This document shows, piece by piece, positions 28,635-37,071 of a stretch of 64,000 nucleotides of DNA. Location of the stretch: positions 1,087 to 65,086 of the forward strand of contig NZ_SIXF01000003.1 in assembly GCF_004310665.1 (NCBI RefSeq). Reading direction: 5' to 3'. The stretch is from Pedobacter kyonggii (GTDB lineage: Bacteria; Bacteroidota; Bacteroidia; Sphingobacteriales; Sphingobacteriaceae). The notes beneath the pieces were generated by a model that had not been told where the DNA came from, searched no databases, and saw only the letters and a program-made list of their open reading frames with translations. Positions within the stretch are counted from its first letter, which is position 1. Each line of letters starts with the position of its first letter. Both the position numbers and the translations under genes were made by a program.

Positions 28635-29240
28635 ATGCATACAATTGTTCAGGTAGATCAGTACATTATTAATTCAGCAGAATTTGCTATTCCTATTTTA
28701 GATCATTTAAGGAATCTGGTTCATAAAGCCGATGCACGGATTGAAGAGAAAATGAAGTGGAGCATGCCATTTTTTGATTTCAAAGGTACGGTTTGCCACA
28801 TGGCCTCCTTTAAAAACCATTGCGCTTTTGGTTTTTGGAAAGGATCGTTAATGCAAGATGAGTATGGAATTTTTAAAGAACGTACTGAAGCGATGGGTTT
28901 ATTGGGCAAAATAACATGTTTGGAAGATTTACCTCCAGATGAAATTCTTATTGCATATATTCAACATGCCATTCAGTTAAACGAAAACAATGTAAAATTG
29001 CCAGCAAAATCGAAATCTACAGCGCAGAAAGAACTGGTTGTCCCAGAGTATTTAATGGAAGCGTTGCAGGAAGATCCCGAAGCATTAGCGGTTTTTCAGA
29101 ATTTTAGCACCTCCAATAAGAAAGATTATGTATTGTGGCTTGAAGAAGCTAAAACAGAAACCACCAGGCAGAAAAGGCTGGTAACCACATTGGTATGGCT
29201 TGCAGAAGGTAAAACAAGAATGTGGAAATATAAAAAGTAA
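28635..29240 (+). CDS. DUF1801/YdeI-OmpD-associated-type protein
   Basis: A 201-residue soluble protein. The first half has KADARIEEKMKWSMPFFDFKGTVCHMASFKNHCAFGFWKG, typical of DUF1801. The second half has YLMEALQEDPEALAVFQNFSTSNKKDYVLWLEEAKTETTRQKR, typical of the YdeI/OmpD-associated C-terminal domain. The function is unknown; some relatives bind small ligands. Its stop is one base from that of the convergent NlpC/P60 gene. Confidence 0.8.
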   Translation: MHTIVQVDQYIINSAEFAIPILDHLRNLVHKADARIEEKMKWSMPFFDFKGTVCHMASFKNHCAFGFWKGSLMQDEYGIFKERTEAMGLLGKITCLEDLPPDEILIAYIQHAIQLNENNVKLPAKSKSTAQKELVVPEYLMEALQEDPEALAVFQNFSTSNKKDYVLWLEEAKTETTRQKRLVTTLVWLAEGKTRMWKYKK

Positions 29241-29241
29241 G

Positions 29242-29787
29242 TTATATAATACTTACAATTTTCATGAAACGGGCCTTATAATGGCCGTTAAACTCGGTAA
29301 TTGTTACCCCATGTGCTTTGCCCGAAGAAGCGTGGATAAACTTGATCCCGTTTTCGTCAATCGAATAAATAATGCCCACGTGTCCTATTCTTCTTACTCT
29401 AGAATTGCTCCCGGTGAAAATAAGTACATCTCCAACCTTTGCATTTTCTAAACTGGTTTCTTTGCCTGTTGCACTAAACTCGCGTGAAGAACGCGGAACC
29501 TTAAAACCAAAGTTACTGAATACATAACTTACAAAACCTGAACAATCAAAGCCAACTTTAGGATTACTTGTTGCATAACGATAGGGGATACCTAACATAC
29601 TTTTAGCAAATTCGATTAAACTTTCAGATTGCTTAGCTGAGGAATTGTTTGATGATTTATCCTCTTTAGGTAGGCTGGCAACGAGCTTTTTAACTAACTC
29701 CTGGTACTGGGCCGGGATGATGGTTTGGGCTTTTCCTGCCGTGGCAGACAAAATGAAAAACGCAATCGGGACTATTATTTTCTTCAT
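29242..29787 (-). CDS. NlpC/P60 (C40) family peptidase, exported
   Basis: A 181-residue cell-wall hydrolase-like protein. Residues 1-20 (IVPIAFFILSATAGKA) are a signal peptide. The catalytic triad candidates are Cys82 (VGFDCSGFVSYVF), His136 (RRIGHVGIIYSI) and His152 (FIHASSG). SMLGIPYRYA precedes, as in family members cleaving D-glutamyl-diaminopimelate bonds. No extra binding domain is present. Convergent with the DUF1801 gene, with a gap of one base. Confidence 0.9.
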   Translation of the reverse strand: MKKIIVPIAFFILSATAGKAQTIIPAQYQELVKKLVASLPKEDKSSNNSSAKQSESLIEFAKSMLGIPYRYATSNPKVGFDCSGFVSYVFSNFGFKVPRSSREFSATGKETSLENAKVGDVLIFTGSNSRVRRIGHVGIIYSIDENGIKFIHASSGKAHGVTITEFNGHYKARFMKIVSII

Positions 29788-29850
29788 ATGTAGGAGCCAA
29801 AGATATAAAAAATATCCAAAGTCGATTAAAATGTTGAAAATGAGTGCAAA

Positions 29851-29880
29851 TAAAAAAGTCCAAACAATTTGCCTGGACTT
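29851..29880 (-). terminator. Terminator of the DUF4870-like gene
   Basis: AAGTCCA (29856-29862) pairs with TGGACTT (29874-29880), followed on the minus strand by a T-rich run. Confidence 0.7.
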
Positions 29881-29903
29881 CTGACTAAAATTTTTGTTTT
29901 CGA

Positions 29904-30278
29904 TTAAATACTTGGGAACATGCTTTGTGCTCTTTCACCAATTAATGGAATAGGTTTTTTTTCCCCCTGTATTGCAGCAATTAATCCGATAATCCACAAT
30001 ACGAATAATCCAATTTGAACAATCCGGAGTATATAAACAGCATCTATAAAGCCAGTCGCAAAAATTAAAGGGATTAAAAATAAGCTTAAACCCCAACTCA
30101 AAACGGTTGATGCCAGATGGAACAGCAGTGTCTGTTTTAAATGATATCGGCTTAATTCGGTCTGGTTATCTTTATACATGGCGAAATAGGCAATTAACCA
30201 TCCAATAAACCAAAAGTAGCTTACTATTGCGGCATTTTTTCCATTGTCGACTGTTTTAAAAGGTGAGTTTGTTTCCAT
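29904..30278 (-). CDS. DUF4870/Tic20-like membrane protein
   Basis: A 124-residue protein. KNAAIVSYFWFIGWLIAYFAMYKDNQTELSRYHLKQTLLFHLA is the hallmark of the DUF4870 group (a helix, then an HLKQ motif). Two more hydrophobic stretches at about 62-82 and 85-108 follow, then GEKKPIPLIGERAQSMF. Function unknown. A terminator follows it directly. Confidence 0.7.
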   Translation of the reverse strand: METNSPFKTVDNGKNAAIVSYFWFIGWLIAYFAMYKDNQTELSRYHLKQTLLFHLASTVLSWGLSLFLIPLIFATGFIDAVYILRIVQIGLFVLWIIGLIAAIQGEKKPIPLIGERAQSMFPSI

Positions 30279-30328
30279 AGGTTTTTTAGTTTTCGATTTA
30301 GCATGTAAATTACTAAATAATATGGATA

Positions 30329-31030
30329 TTATGGTGTGGTAACTGCAACAGGTAAAATCTTGCCATTAAAGAATTTATGTCCGGTTTTAGCAAAATCGGC
30401 AACATATTTCCCCATTTCGAAGGCCATAACCGGGCTTTGGTATCCAGGGAAAGCAGCTTCCAGCATTTCTGTTTGTGCAGACCCTAATGCAAGGCAATTG
30501 ATTTTGATTCCTGTTTCAGCTAACTCGAACGCCAGACATTCAGTTAAGGTGTGCAGCGCTGCTTTACTCGCCGAGTAAGCTGAAAGCCCTGGGAATTTAA
30601 CGCTCCCTTGAAAACCACCCATACTACCGATGTTTACAATGTGGCTTCCGCTTTGCATTAGAGGCAAAATATGTTGAATCATCCTGAAATGTGAAATCAC
30701 GTTGCTCTGTAACATTTCGCCCAGATCAATTTCTGTGGTTTCTAAAAAAGGTTTATTAATTAAGGCCCCTGCATTGTTAATTAAGATGTCAACAGATACT
30801 AATCGTTCCTTTAAAAATGGAACTAATGCAGCGTAATCATCATTTACAATGTCAAATTCTACTGGTAAAAGTGTACAGTCTGGATTAATGCCTTTAGCAA
30901 TTTCTAAGAGTTTACGCAGTTTATCTGCCGATCGGGCAATGGCTACAATTTTGTTCTCTTTCTGTAAGCTAAACTCTAAAGCAGTTTCGAAACCGATTCC
31001 ACTACTTGCACCTGTAATTATAATGTTCAT
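30329..31030 (-). CDS. Short-chain dehydrogenase/reductase (SDR)
   Basis: A 233-residue NAD(P)-dependent oxidoreductase. The cofactor motif is TGASSGIGFETAL, with NNAGALINKPFLET and the catalytic IVNIGSMGGFQGS...YSASKAAL (Ser, Tyr, Lys). The length and the SASKAAL motif suit a classical SDR, and the layout is similar to sepiapterin/pteridine reductase-like enzymes, but substrate cannot be read. It lies upstream of DUF4870 and close to phhA, which needs a pterin cofactor; a link is inference. Confidence 0.85.
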   Translation of the reverse strand: MNIIITGASSGIGFETALEFSLQKENKIVAIARSADKLRKLLEIAKGINPDCTLLPVEFDIVNDDYAALVPFLKERLVSVDILINNAGALINKPFLETTEIDLGEMLQSNVISHFRMIQHILPLMQSGSHIVNIGSMGGFQGSVKFPGLSAYSASKAALHTLTECLAFELAETGIKINCLALGSAQTEMLEAAFPGYQSPVMAFEMGKYVADFAKTGHKFFNGKILPVAVTTP

Positions 31031-31090
31031 TAAAAAAAGTTAAAAATTGTTGTAAAGTTAAAAGGTTTAAATTGATAAGAACTAAACGTT

Positions 31091-31470
31091 TTATAAATTC
31101 AGTGGGTTAAAGAGTTCAACATTTCCATTTATTTTTTCAAAATCAGCAATATTATTTGTTAAAAGTTTTCCGCTCATTACTTGAGCTGTAGCATAAATAA
31201 TTGCGTCGGGCAGTTTTATCCTATTGTTTTTTCTTATCGCAATAGTCATATTTACTACGGCATCATTTAAAGGTACAACGTTTAAAGAATCTATTAGTTC
31301 GCTAATATAGTTTTCTTCAAGATTGCTATTAAATGCATACCCAAGTAATTCCATTTTTGAAATTATGGAAATAGAATACATGATATTTTCTGTAAATACT
31401 TTTTCTGGAGCTAAAAGTTTTTAGATAAATAGATAACAATATTCGTATCAAATATTACGTTCCCACTCAT
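31091..31470 (-). pseudogene. VapC-type PIN-domain toxin, disrupted by a one-base frameshift
   Basis: The reading starts at the ATG at 31470 (MSGNVIFDTNIVIYLSKNF) and meets a stop at 31411-31413. One base out of frame it continues as LLAPEKVFTENIMYSISI through KMELLGY, LPDAIIYATA and LLTNNIADFEKI, the standard order of PIN motifs. The break lies in a run of five As (31418-31422 on the minus strand); six would restore one frame of 126 residues. The ATG overlaps the end of the antitoxin gene by 23 bases. Deletion, sequencing error, or a length-variable tract are all possible. Confidence 0.7.
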
Positions 31471-31702
31471 CTCTTAAATCACTTTGCCATTTAGACGGAT
31501 CTTTAATGTCTTTAAACATAATGTTGCCTTCAGTATTATCAATTGCCTTTTTTAACTTCTGGTACGATCCTTTTGGCTCTTCCACCAGATTTGGCTGATG
31601 GTTTTTTATATCAACATCTTCTACAAAAGATAATGCCTTAAGCATCTTTTCGAGAAGCGCAGCATTTTGTTCGTTATCTACTTGTACTGTGATGGTTGTC
31701 AT
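31448..31702 (-). CDS. VapB-like antitoxin
   Basis: An 84-residue small acidic/basic protein. MTTITVQVDNEQNAALLEKMLKALSF resembles the first strand and helix of short Bacteroidota antitoxins, and the C-terminal YQKLKKAIDNTEGN and WQSDLRDEWERNI would bind a PIN toxin. Translational overlap with a frameshifted VapC supports a type II toxin-antitoxin pair. The antitoxin appears intact. Confidence 0.65.
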   Translation of the reverse strand: MTTITVQVDNEQNAALLEKMLKALSFVEDVDIKNHQPNLVEEPKGSYQKLKKAIDNTEGNIMFKDIKDPSKWQSDLRDEWERNI

Positions 31703-31733
31703 AACGTAAAGTTAATGAAATTAAAGAGATAAA

Positions 31734-33515
31734 TCAATCCCCCACAATCAACTGGCTTACCGGGTTTTTAATTACATGTAAGCCATCGCTGATCAATTTC
31801 GTATGATCAAGCTCCCTGCCAGCTTTTATTTCCAGATAAACCTGAATTTCCTTTTCCAACTGATGATAAATCTTTTTGTGGTAGATAATCTCCAGAATTT
31901 CCAATGCACAAAGCCAATCCTGCCTATGGTTCGATTTTAGTTGTGCAAAAATTTCGGCAAGCTTATCCAAACCTTCGCCACTTTCCCTAATCTCTCTAAC
32001 CGTTTGGTATAAATCGTGCAGTTTTAAAGTCTTATCATCATAAGTAATCTGATGCGTTTTCTCGTTACTAATTAATGTAATCTCTTCATAAGCGTCTTTA
32101 TCGGCAGCTCCATTAAAAACTGAAATAATGGTTTCGCCTATGGCCATATCATAAATGCCCCATTCGGGTTTAAACAAGATATTCCCGTTGCGCTCTGTAA
32201 CTGTACAGTCTTTAAAGGCAATTAAAAGGAGCTTGTTGCTTTCCGTAATAATGTCCTTAACCATACCAGTTACTTTAATGCCGCTTTCAAATAAAAGTTC
32301 AGTTTTTTCACCTGTAATTATCCCTAAAGCCTGTAATTCAGCTATGCTATAATCTTCCAGTGATTTTACTGCATCTTTTAACCGACCAACAGGAGACGAA
32401 AAACCATCAGCATGGTAATCTTTTCCATGGCCTACCAATTGTTTTCCCTTAAATGCCAATGCCGAAGGACCGGTTGTTTTAATAAAGGTTACCTCATCTT
32501 TTGTACCCACACCAATATCGGTAAATACACCGCTTACCTGTAAGCCCGAACTATAAACCGCTGTGGCTACATTTTTACACGCAATTGCTTTCATAATACT
32601 TTCTGTTCCACCTTTTCTAAAGGCCATGGTATTGGCAAAGGTTTCCAGAACATCAATCAGATTTTGGAATGTTTCGGTTACAAAAAGCTGCGGTTGTGGC
32701 TTGGTAATATCGTAAGCGTAGTTAATCGTATCGATATTGTACCAAAGTTTCTCCACATCATTTTGCATGCAGGTTGCACTTTCACCGATAGAAGAAAGCA
32801 AACCCGCGCCATAAATTTTTGGGTTTTCTAAAGTACCAATCAAACCATACTCAACCGTCCACCAGTGCAAGCGACCAAGTAAAGCCATTTCAGAAGGTTC
32901 GCCCATGTTTTCGCTGATGTAGCGCAGCTCTTTTTCTGCCTTGGCAATCTGAAACTCATCTGCATCTATGGCTTCTTTCAGAATCGATAGTTTCCTAATG
33001 GCCTCGTAAAGCTCAAAGTCTTTAGCAGAAAACATAGCTTTTGCGCCAATCGAGCCAAAATAACTTAAATAATTATTGTAATCCGTATCGGCAATAATAG
33101 GGGCGTGGCCAGCACTTTCGTGTATAATGTCTGGTGCAGGTGTATATTCGATGTGATTAATCTGGCGGATATCGGCAGCAATTACCAATACGCGATAAGC
33201 CTGATACTCCATAAATGCTGCTGGCGGAATAAAGCCATCAACAGTTACAGCGCCCCAACCAATCTTACCCAGGTTATCGTTCATTGTCTGCAGATCTGGA
33301 ATGTGTTCGATACTCAAACCCGCTCGCTGTAAACCTTTTATGTAAGGGTAATAAGCAACATTTTTAAGATAACTATAATTCTGGCGCATCACGTAACGCC
33401 ACACCGCTTGATCGATCGGCGTGTACTTTTCGTAATTCTGGGCAACAATAAATTGCTTTAAATGATTGGGCAATTTTGCTACCTGCGCATTATTAAAATC
33501 ATTAAAATGGCTCAT
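31734..33515 (-). CDS. phhA: Phenylalanine 4-hydroxylase (aromatic amino-acid hydroxylase), long form
   Basis: A 593-residue pterin-dependent enzyme making tyrosine from phenylalanine. The catalytic core is at about 1-335: iron ligands His132 and His137 in IIHESAGHAPI and Glu222 in HWWTVEYGL. The remaining roughly 260 residues have no counterpart in the 260-300-residue proteobacterial enzymes; they include HGKDYHADGFSSPVGRL and IYDMAIGETIISVFNG. This long type is known in Bacteroidota, but the tail's role is unclear. Upstream lies only a repeat-rich gap. Together with HppD, HmgA and FahA it forms most of the aromatic pathway. Confidence 0.88.
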   Translation of the reverse strand: MSHFNDFNNAQVAKLPNHLKQFIVAQNYEKYTPIDQAVWRYVMRQNYSYLKNVAYYPYIKGLQRAGLSIEHIPDLQTMNDNLGKIGWGAVTVDGFIPPAAFMEYQAYRVLVIAADIRQINHIEYTPAPDIIHESAGHAPIIADTDYNNYLSYFGSIGAKAMFSAKDFELYEAIRKLSILKEAIDADEFQIAKAEKELRYISENMGEPSEMALLGRLHWWTVEYGLIGTLENPKIYGAGLLSSIGESATCMQNDVEKLWYNIDTINYAYDITKPQPQLFVTETFQNLIDVLETFANTMAFRKGGTESIMKAIACKNVATAVYSSGLQVSGVFTDIGVGTKDEVTFIKTTGPSALAFKGKQLVGHGKDYHADGFSSPVGRLKDAVKSLEDYSIAELQALGIITGEKTELLFESGIKVTGMVKDIITESNKLLLIAFKDCTVTERNGNILFKPEWGIYDMAIGETIISVFNGAADKDAYEEITLISNEKTHQITYDDKTLKLHDLYQTVREIRESGEGLDKLAEIFAQLKSNHRQDWLCALEILEIIYHKKIYHQLEKEIQVYLEIKAGRELDHTKLISDGLHVIKNPVSQLIVGD

Positions 33516-34094
33516 GGTTAATCTGAAAATAAGTTGGTCGGCAGCTAAGTTATGATGTTGTTTTTATCTTATCAAGAAAGTGGTTGGATAAATTAACAGG
33601 CGAAAGTAATAAAGGTTTCGAGTGGTTAAAATGATAGATTAATCACTAGAAAAGTTAAGTCATCATTTCATCGGTGAGGTTCGGTCGGGCTGTTTGCTAT
33701 ATCTTTTGCTGCCCTTCGACTCCGCTCAGGCTGACAGCAAAAGGATACCGCTTCCATCCCGTTTATAAACAAAGGTTTGTACTGATGAGCCTTGTTTTTT
33801 CTGCATGTTGCTAAAAAAACGAAAATAAGAGTAATGCCGTGGCCATTTAAACCAGATTGGAACGTAAAGCCCGGAGCGAGGTACGAGTGAGGACTTGATT
33901 AAAGGCGGGACTGAAGAAACCGAAATGCTCCTGTAACTGCTTTCCAAAAAAAAGGATAAGATTAAAAGCAATTTATAACAAATCCGGTAGAAAGTCATCT
34001 TCTCGGCCGAAGCACCACGGAGTGTTCCAAAGGAACTCCTTCGGAGGAGAGATCTTTGAACGGTGCCTCCGAGACAAACAATTACTGAAGGTTA
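33516..34094. other. 579-bp intergenic region with repeats
   Basis: Contains a CCCTTCGACTCCGCTCAGGCTGACA block (two parts, about 33711-33735), an AAACCCGAT-type relative (33849-33953) and a GC-rich block with CGGAGTGTTCC...GGAACTCC at about 34019-34045. An ORF on the minus strand follows these repeats and is rejected. No gene. Confidence 0.55.
33849..33953 (+). repeat. Dispersed AAACCCGAT-type repeat, diverged copy
   Basis: Starts AAACCAGATTGGAACG, continues with AAAGGCGGGACTGAAG, AACCGAAATGC and CTGCTTTCCAAAAAAAAGG. More diverged than the other copies, but with the blocks in the same order. Confidence 0.55.
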
Positions 34095-34607
34095 TTAATG
34101 CTTCTTCTCCTCCTTTTTACCGCCAATTTTTTTAACGCTAAAGGTAAAATAGTGCTGATAGAGGTAACTGAAAAGCGCCATTAAAACCGAAACCAATATT
34201 CTCGAAAGCATTGCTAAAGTTGGATAATCTCTTAAAAGTTCCAACAAAAACTTCAATAAAACATAATTGGCCAGTATGTTAATGAATTGAAGGTTTAAAA
34301 ACCTAAAAAGCTGAACCCTCCCTTTTAATTCGCTATGAGTAAATATCACATACTTATTAAGCAAAAAACTGGTTGGAATAGCAACGGCATAATCGACCAA
34401 TAGCGATGCGGTTTCTCTCTGAAGTACAATTACCCCAAAATCTACTTCTTCGGTTTTAAAAATGAAAAAGTAAGCAAAATAATAACTTAAGATCCCTAAC
34501 AGCAAAGTACCGCCACCAGTGGCCAGATATCTGAAATTATGTAAGGAAATAAATTTTTTAAAAGGAGGGTAAAAAAAATCTATTACGGCTAAAATTACTG
34601 TACGCAT
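34095..34607 (-). CDS. GtrA-family membrane protein
   Basis: A 170-residue protein with four hydrophobic segments. FRYLATGGGTLLLGILSYYFAYFF and VDYAVAIPTSFLLNKYVIFT (the NKYVIF-like motif) are typical of GtrA, as is SYLYQHYFTFS near the end. The tail is basic (KKIGGKKEEKKH). GtrA proteins are thought to move polyprenyl-linked sugars or related lipids. No glycosyltransferase neighbour is present. Confidence 0.85.
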   Translation of the reverse strand: MRTVILAVIDFFYPPFKKFISLHNFRYLATGGGTLLLGILSYYFAYFFIFKTEEVDFGVIVLQRETASLLVDYAVAIPTSFLLNKYVIFTHSELKGRVQLFRFLNLQFINILANYVLLKFLLELLRDYPTLAMLSRILVSVLMALFSYLYQHYFTFSVKKIGGKKEEKKH

Positions 34608-34660
34608 TACTTAAAACTGTTCGTTGTTATTATTGGGCTACACCAAATTGCATAAGCGGT

Positions 34661-34726
34661 CGTCATCCTGAATTTATTTCAGGATCTTTCCTGCGATAAA
34701 GATGCTGAAACGAGTTCAGCAGGACG
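34661..34726. repeat. Dispersed two-hairpin element (CGTCA type), copy
   Basis: CGTCATCCTGAATTTATTTC opens it and CAGCAGGACG closes it. The hairpins are CCTGAA-tttat-TTCAGG and GCTGAA-acgag-TTCAGC. Compared with the copy at 17901 the stem-closing pairs are swapped (CC/GG versus GC/GC), so the stems co-vary. Confidence 0.7.
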
Positions 34727-34825
34727 TGGTGGCCTTGAAATATGCGATTTGTTGTGCAACCGTTATTACTGGGCGCAATTTACAATTAAATTTTTATTGC
34801 TACTGTAATGAGATAATTTATCGAT

Positions 34826-35515
34826 TTACTGATTATTAGCATAAGAAGCAGATTGTGCAACAAAATCAATCACCACGCACCAGGTATAAGAAGGGTGGGG
34901 CTGTATACTTACACCAACGGTATTAAGCTTGTGTTTTTGATCGAGTAAATTAAAGCGATGGCCGAGGGAAGGTACACCACAATCTAATAATAAGTGGCAA
35001 ACAATATCTAAACTGTTCGAGTAACCGAAATCGATATTTTCGCTCATGGCCTTATTAGGGAAGTATCTGGATAATCGTTTAGAAAATTTATCTCCGTTAC
35101 TGCTTTCGTGCGTATCGAGATTATTCCTGTTTAAATCCTGTGCATGGCTCCTGCTTAATGATGTTAATTTATCATCAGGATAAAACATCATCAGGTTTTT
35201 TACGCCACGCAAATGTTTAAGTAAAGAAGTGTAGTAGGAATTGTTTCTGGTAATCCTGAGTTCATTGTAATTTCTGTATTTCCGCACTTTAGCATTGTAG
35301 TTATTGATGTAATCTTCCAGAAAAGTATAATAAAACTTTTCGCCATCAATGCGGATCAGGTTCATATACATCACAATGTTTTTTTCTTCGTTGCTTAAGT
35401 AGGACGCATTAGCTGCGGTATTGGCTTTGCGGAATTCGGCATCAGTCCATTTTTGGGCACTAACCTGGCCAATAAAAATTAAGAGAAACAAAGAAGGTAG
35501 AAGTATTTTCAGCAT
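34826..35515 (-). CDS. CAP-domain (SCP-like) secreted protein
   Basis: A 229-residue protein with a signal peptide (1-20, LPSLFLLIFIGQVSAQ). The CAP domain is recognised by SRSHAQDLNRNN, THESSNGDKFSKRL, a MSENIDFG segment (the ENI motif), and GHRFNLLDQKHKLNTVGVSI (the GHR motif). A helical part precedes it (about 30-115). Function unknown in bacteria; a role in the envelope is the usual guess. Single gene. Confidence 0.85.
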   Translation of the reverse strand: MLKILLPSLFLLIFIGQVSAQKWTDAEFRKANTAANASYLSNEEKNIVMYMNLIRIDGEKFYYTFLEDYINNYNAKVRKYRNYNELRITRNNSYYTSLLKHLRGVKNLMMFYPDDKLTSLSRSHAQDLNRNNLDTHESSNGDKFSKRLSRYFPNKAMSENIDFGYSNSLDIVCHLLLDCGVPSLGHRFNLLDQKHKLNTVGVSIQPHPSYTWCVVIDFVAQSASYANNQ

Positions 35516-35627
35516 AGGATGATTTTCATGGATAACGTCTTTTAATGCAGATTATTTTTCTGTCGGGGATTTAGGTCGTATTTAGCGTATGGCGTTTAGC
35601 GGTTAGCGTTGACGAGCTACGACAAAA

Positions 35628-35696
35628 AATAACCACTAAGACACTAAGAACACAAAAAAATTAATCTTTGTGCCTCCGTGTCTTGATGGTTAAAAA
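35628..35696. repeat. Dispersed imperfect palindrome (CACTAAGACACTAAG type)
   Basis: AACCACTAAGACACTAAG at the left faces GTGCCTCCGTGTCTTGATGG at the right, imperfectly inverted. It belongs to the same loose group as 10730 and 49195. Confidence 0.45.
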
Positions 35697-35707
35697 GTGC
35701 GAATGGT

Positions 35708-36472
35708 TTATAAAAACATACCGCCTGATGCTTCAATGCGCTGAGCATTAATCCATCTGGCATCTTCAGTGCATAAAAAGGCAACTACGCCGCCAATATC
35801 ATCAGGCAGACCTACGCGGCCTAAAGCTGTATTCGAGGCGATTCCTGCATTTACTTGTTCGTTGTCGCGCACTACACCACCTCCAAAATCAGTTTCAATG
35901 GCGCCAGGAGCAACAACGTTAACTCTGATTCCTCTTGCACCTAGTTCTTTAGCCTCATACCTTGTTAAGGTTTCCACGGCACCTTTCATCGATGCATAAG
36001 CTGCGTAGCCAGGGGTGGCAAAACGTGCCAAACCAGTAGAAAGATTAATAATCCCACTGCCATCATTTAATAACGTTAAAGCCTTTTGGGTTAAAAAGAA
36101 AGTCCCTTTAAAGTGGATGTTTACCAAAGTATCAAATTGCTCTTCGGTAGTTTCGGCAAAAGATGCATGGATACCAATACCTGCATTATTCACTAAAAAA
36201 TCGAATTTTTCGGCATTAAAAACAGATTTCAGTACTATTGCAACTTCTGCGAAAAAGGCATCGAAAGTTTTAGTATCAGCAACGTTTAACTGTAATGCTA
36301 CAGCCTGAACTCCTAACTGTTTTATTTCGTTAACAGTAGCTTCCGCTTCTTCTTTTTTAGATTGGTAGGTAACAATTACGCCAATTCCTTTTGCCGCAAT
36401 TTTTAAAGCAGCATTTTTTCCTAATCCGCGGCTACCACCGGTTACCAGGGCAATTTTATTTTGTGTTTCCAT
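35708..36472 (-). CDS. Short-chain dehydrogenase/reductase (SDR)
   Basis: A 254-residue enzyme. The cofactor site is TGGSRGLGKNAAL, with NNAGIGIHASFAE and a YAAYASMKGAVE motif giving the catalytic Tyr and Lys; the Ser lies in IINLSTGLARFAT. It ends INAQRIEASGGMFL, a common end of classical SDRs. It lies 86 bases downstream of an AraC-type regulator on the same strand, so it is probably controlled by it. Confidence 0.85.
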   Translation of the reverse strand: METQNKIALVTGGSRGLGKNAALKIAAKGIGVIVTYQSKKEEAEATVNEIKQLGVQAVALQLNVADTKTFDAFFAEVAIVLKSVFNAEKFDFLVNNAGIGIHASFAETTEEQFDTLVNIHFKGTFFLTQKALTLLNDGSGIINLSTGLARFATPGYAAYASMKGAVETLTRYEAKELGARGIRVNVVAPGAIETDFGGGVVRDNEQVNAGIASNTALGRVGLPDDIGGVVAFLCTEDARWINAQRIEASGGMFL

Positions 36473-36558
36473 TTTCTTTTAATTTATTAAACAAAGTTAG
36501 ATGGAAACCCGCTGTAAAAATGGTGATAGCTTAAGTATAAATGGTGACGGTTTAAGTT

Positions 36559-36966
36559 TTATATGGTGACAATTTCCTTATTTGTGGCCAAAGACTGGAA
36601 ATAAGCCTCTCTGTACTGTTTGGGTGTTTGGCCAGAGAAGTGTTTAAAAAACTTGGTAAAGTTAGATGGATCGTAAGTTAGGGTCCTTGCTATTTCGGCA
36701 ATAGGCATACTTACATTCTGTAACATTGATTTCGAAATTTCCATTAAACGTTCTTCAAAGAAGTAACAGGGAGAGTGGCCTGTAGCCGATTTAATGGTAT
36801 TGCTTAAGTGTGTGGGGTGAACGTGGATAAGCTCGGCAAAGTCTCTTACTTCAAACATCTCAGTTGCCCTTCCAGATACCACATCGTCTAAATGTTTATC
36901 CAGCTCTTTCAAAAAATCGGCCGCGATTTCGTGTTGACGGGCAAAAAATTTCTGTGGAATTTTCAT
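36559..36966 (-). CDS. AraC-family transcriptional regulator, short
   Basis: A 135-residue protein from the ATG at 36966; an earlier start would add 14 unrelated residues. The AraC helix-turn-helix pair occupies about 30-130: FEVRDFAELIHVHPTHLSNTIKSATGHSP and MPIAEIARTLTYDPSNFTKFFKHFSGQTPKQYR. The effector-binding domain is missing, replaced by about 30 N-terminal residues, so it belongs to the short type. It sits just upstream of an SDR gene, its likely target. Confidence 0.85.
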   Translation of the reverse strand: MKIPQKFFARQHEIAADFLKELDKHLDDVVSGRATEMFEVRDFAELIHVHPTHLSNTIKSATGHSPCYFFEERLMEISKSMLQNVSMPIAEIARTLTYDPSNFTKFFKHFSGQTPKQYREAYFQSLATNKEIVTI

Positions 36967-37071
36967 ATAAATGATTTTGATCGCTAAACAAATATACCAT
37001 TCGAGCAATCGATTATGAAATTACCTAATGCGCATTTGTCTTTTTGTGACTGAAGGATTATTAATCACTTT

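Noticed and set aside
31411-31425. A programmed -1 ribosomal frameshift in vapC
   Set aside because: The zero-frame heptamer is T-AAA-AAC, which is not a canonical X-XXY-YYZ slippery site, and no strong downstream structure was seen. A deletion or tract-length change is simpler, though slippage cannot be excluded.
33726-33998. A 90-codon minus-strand frame
   Set aside because: It lies entirely in dispersed repeat sequence, with no family motif.
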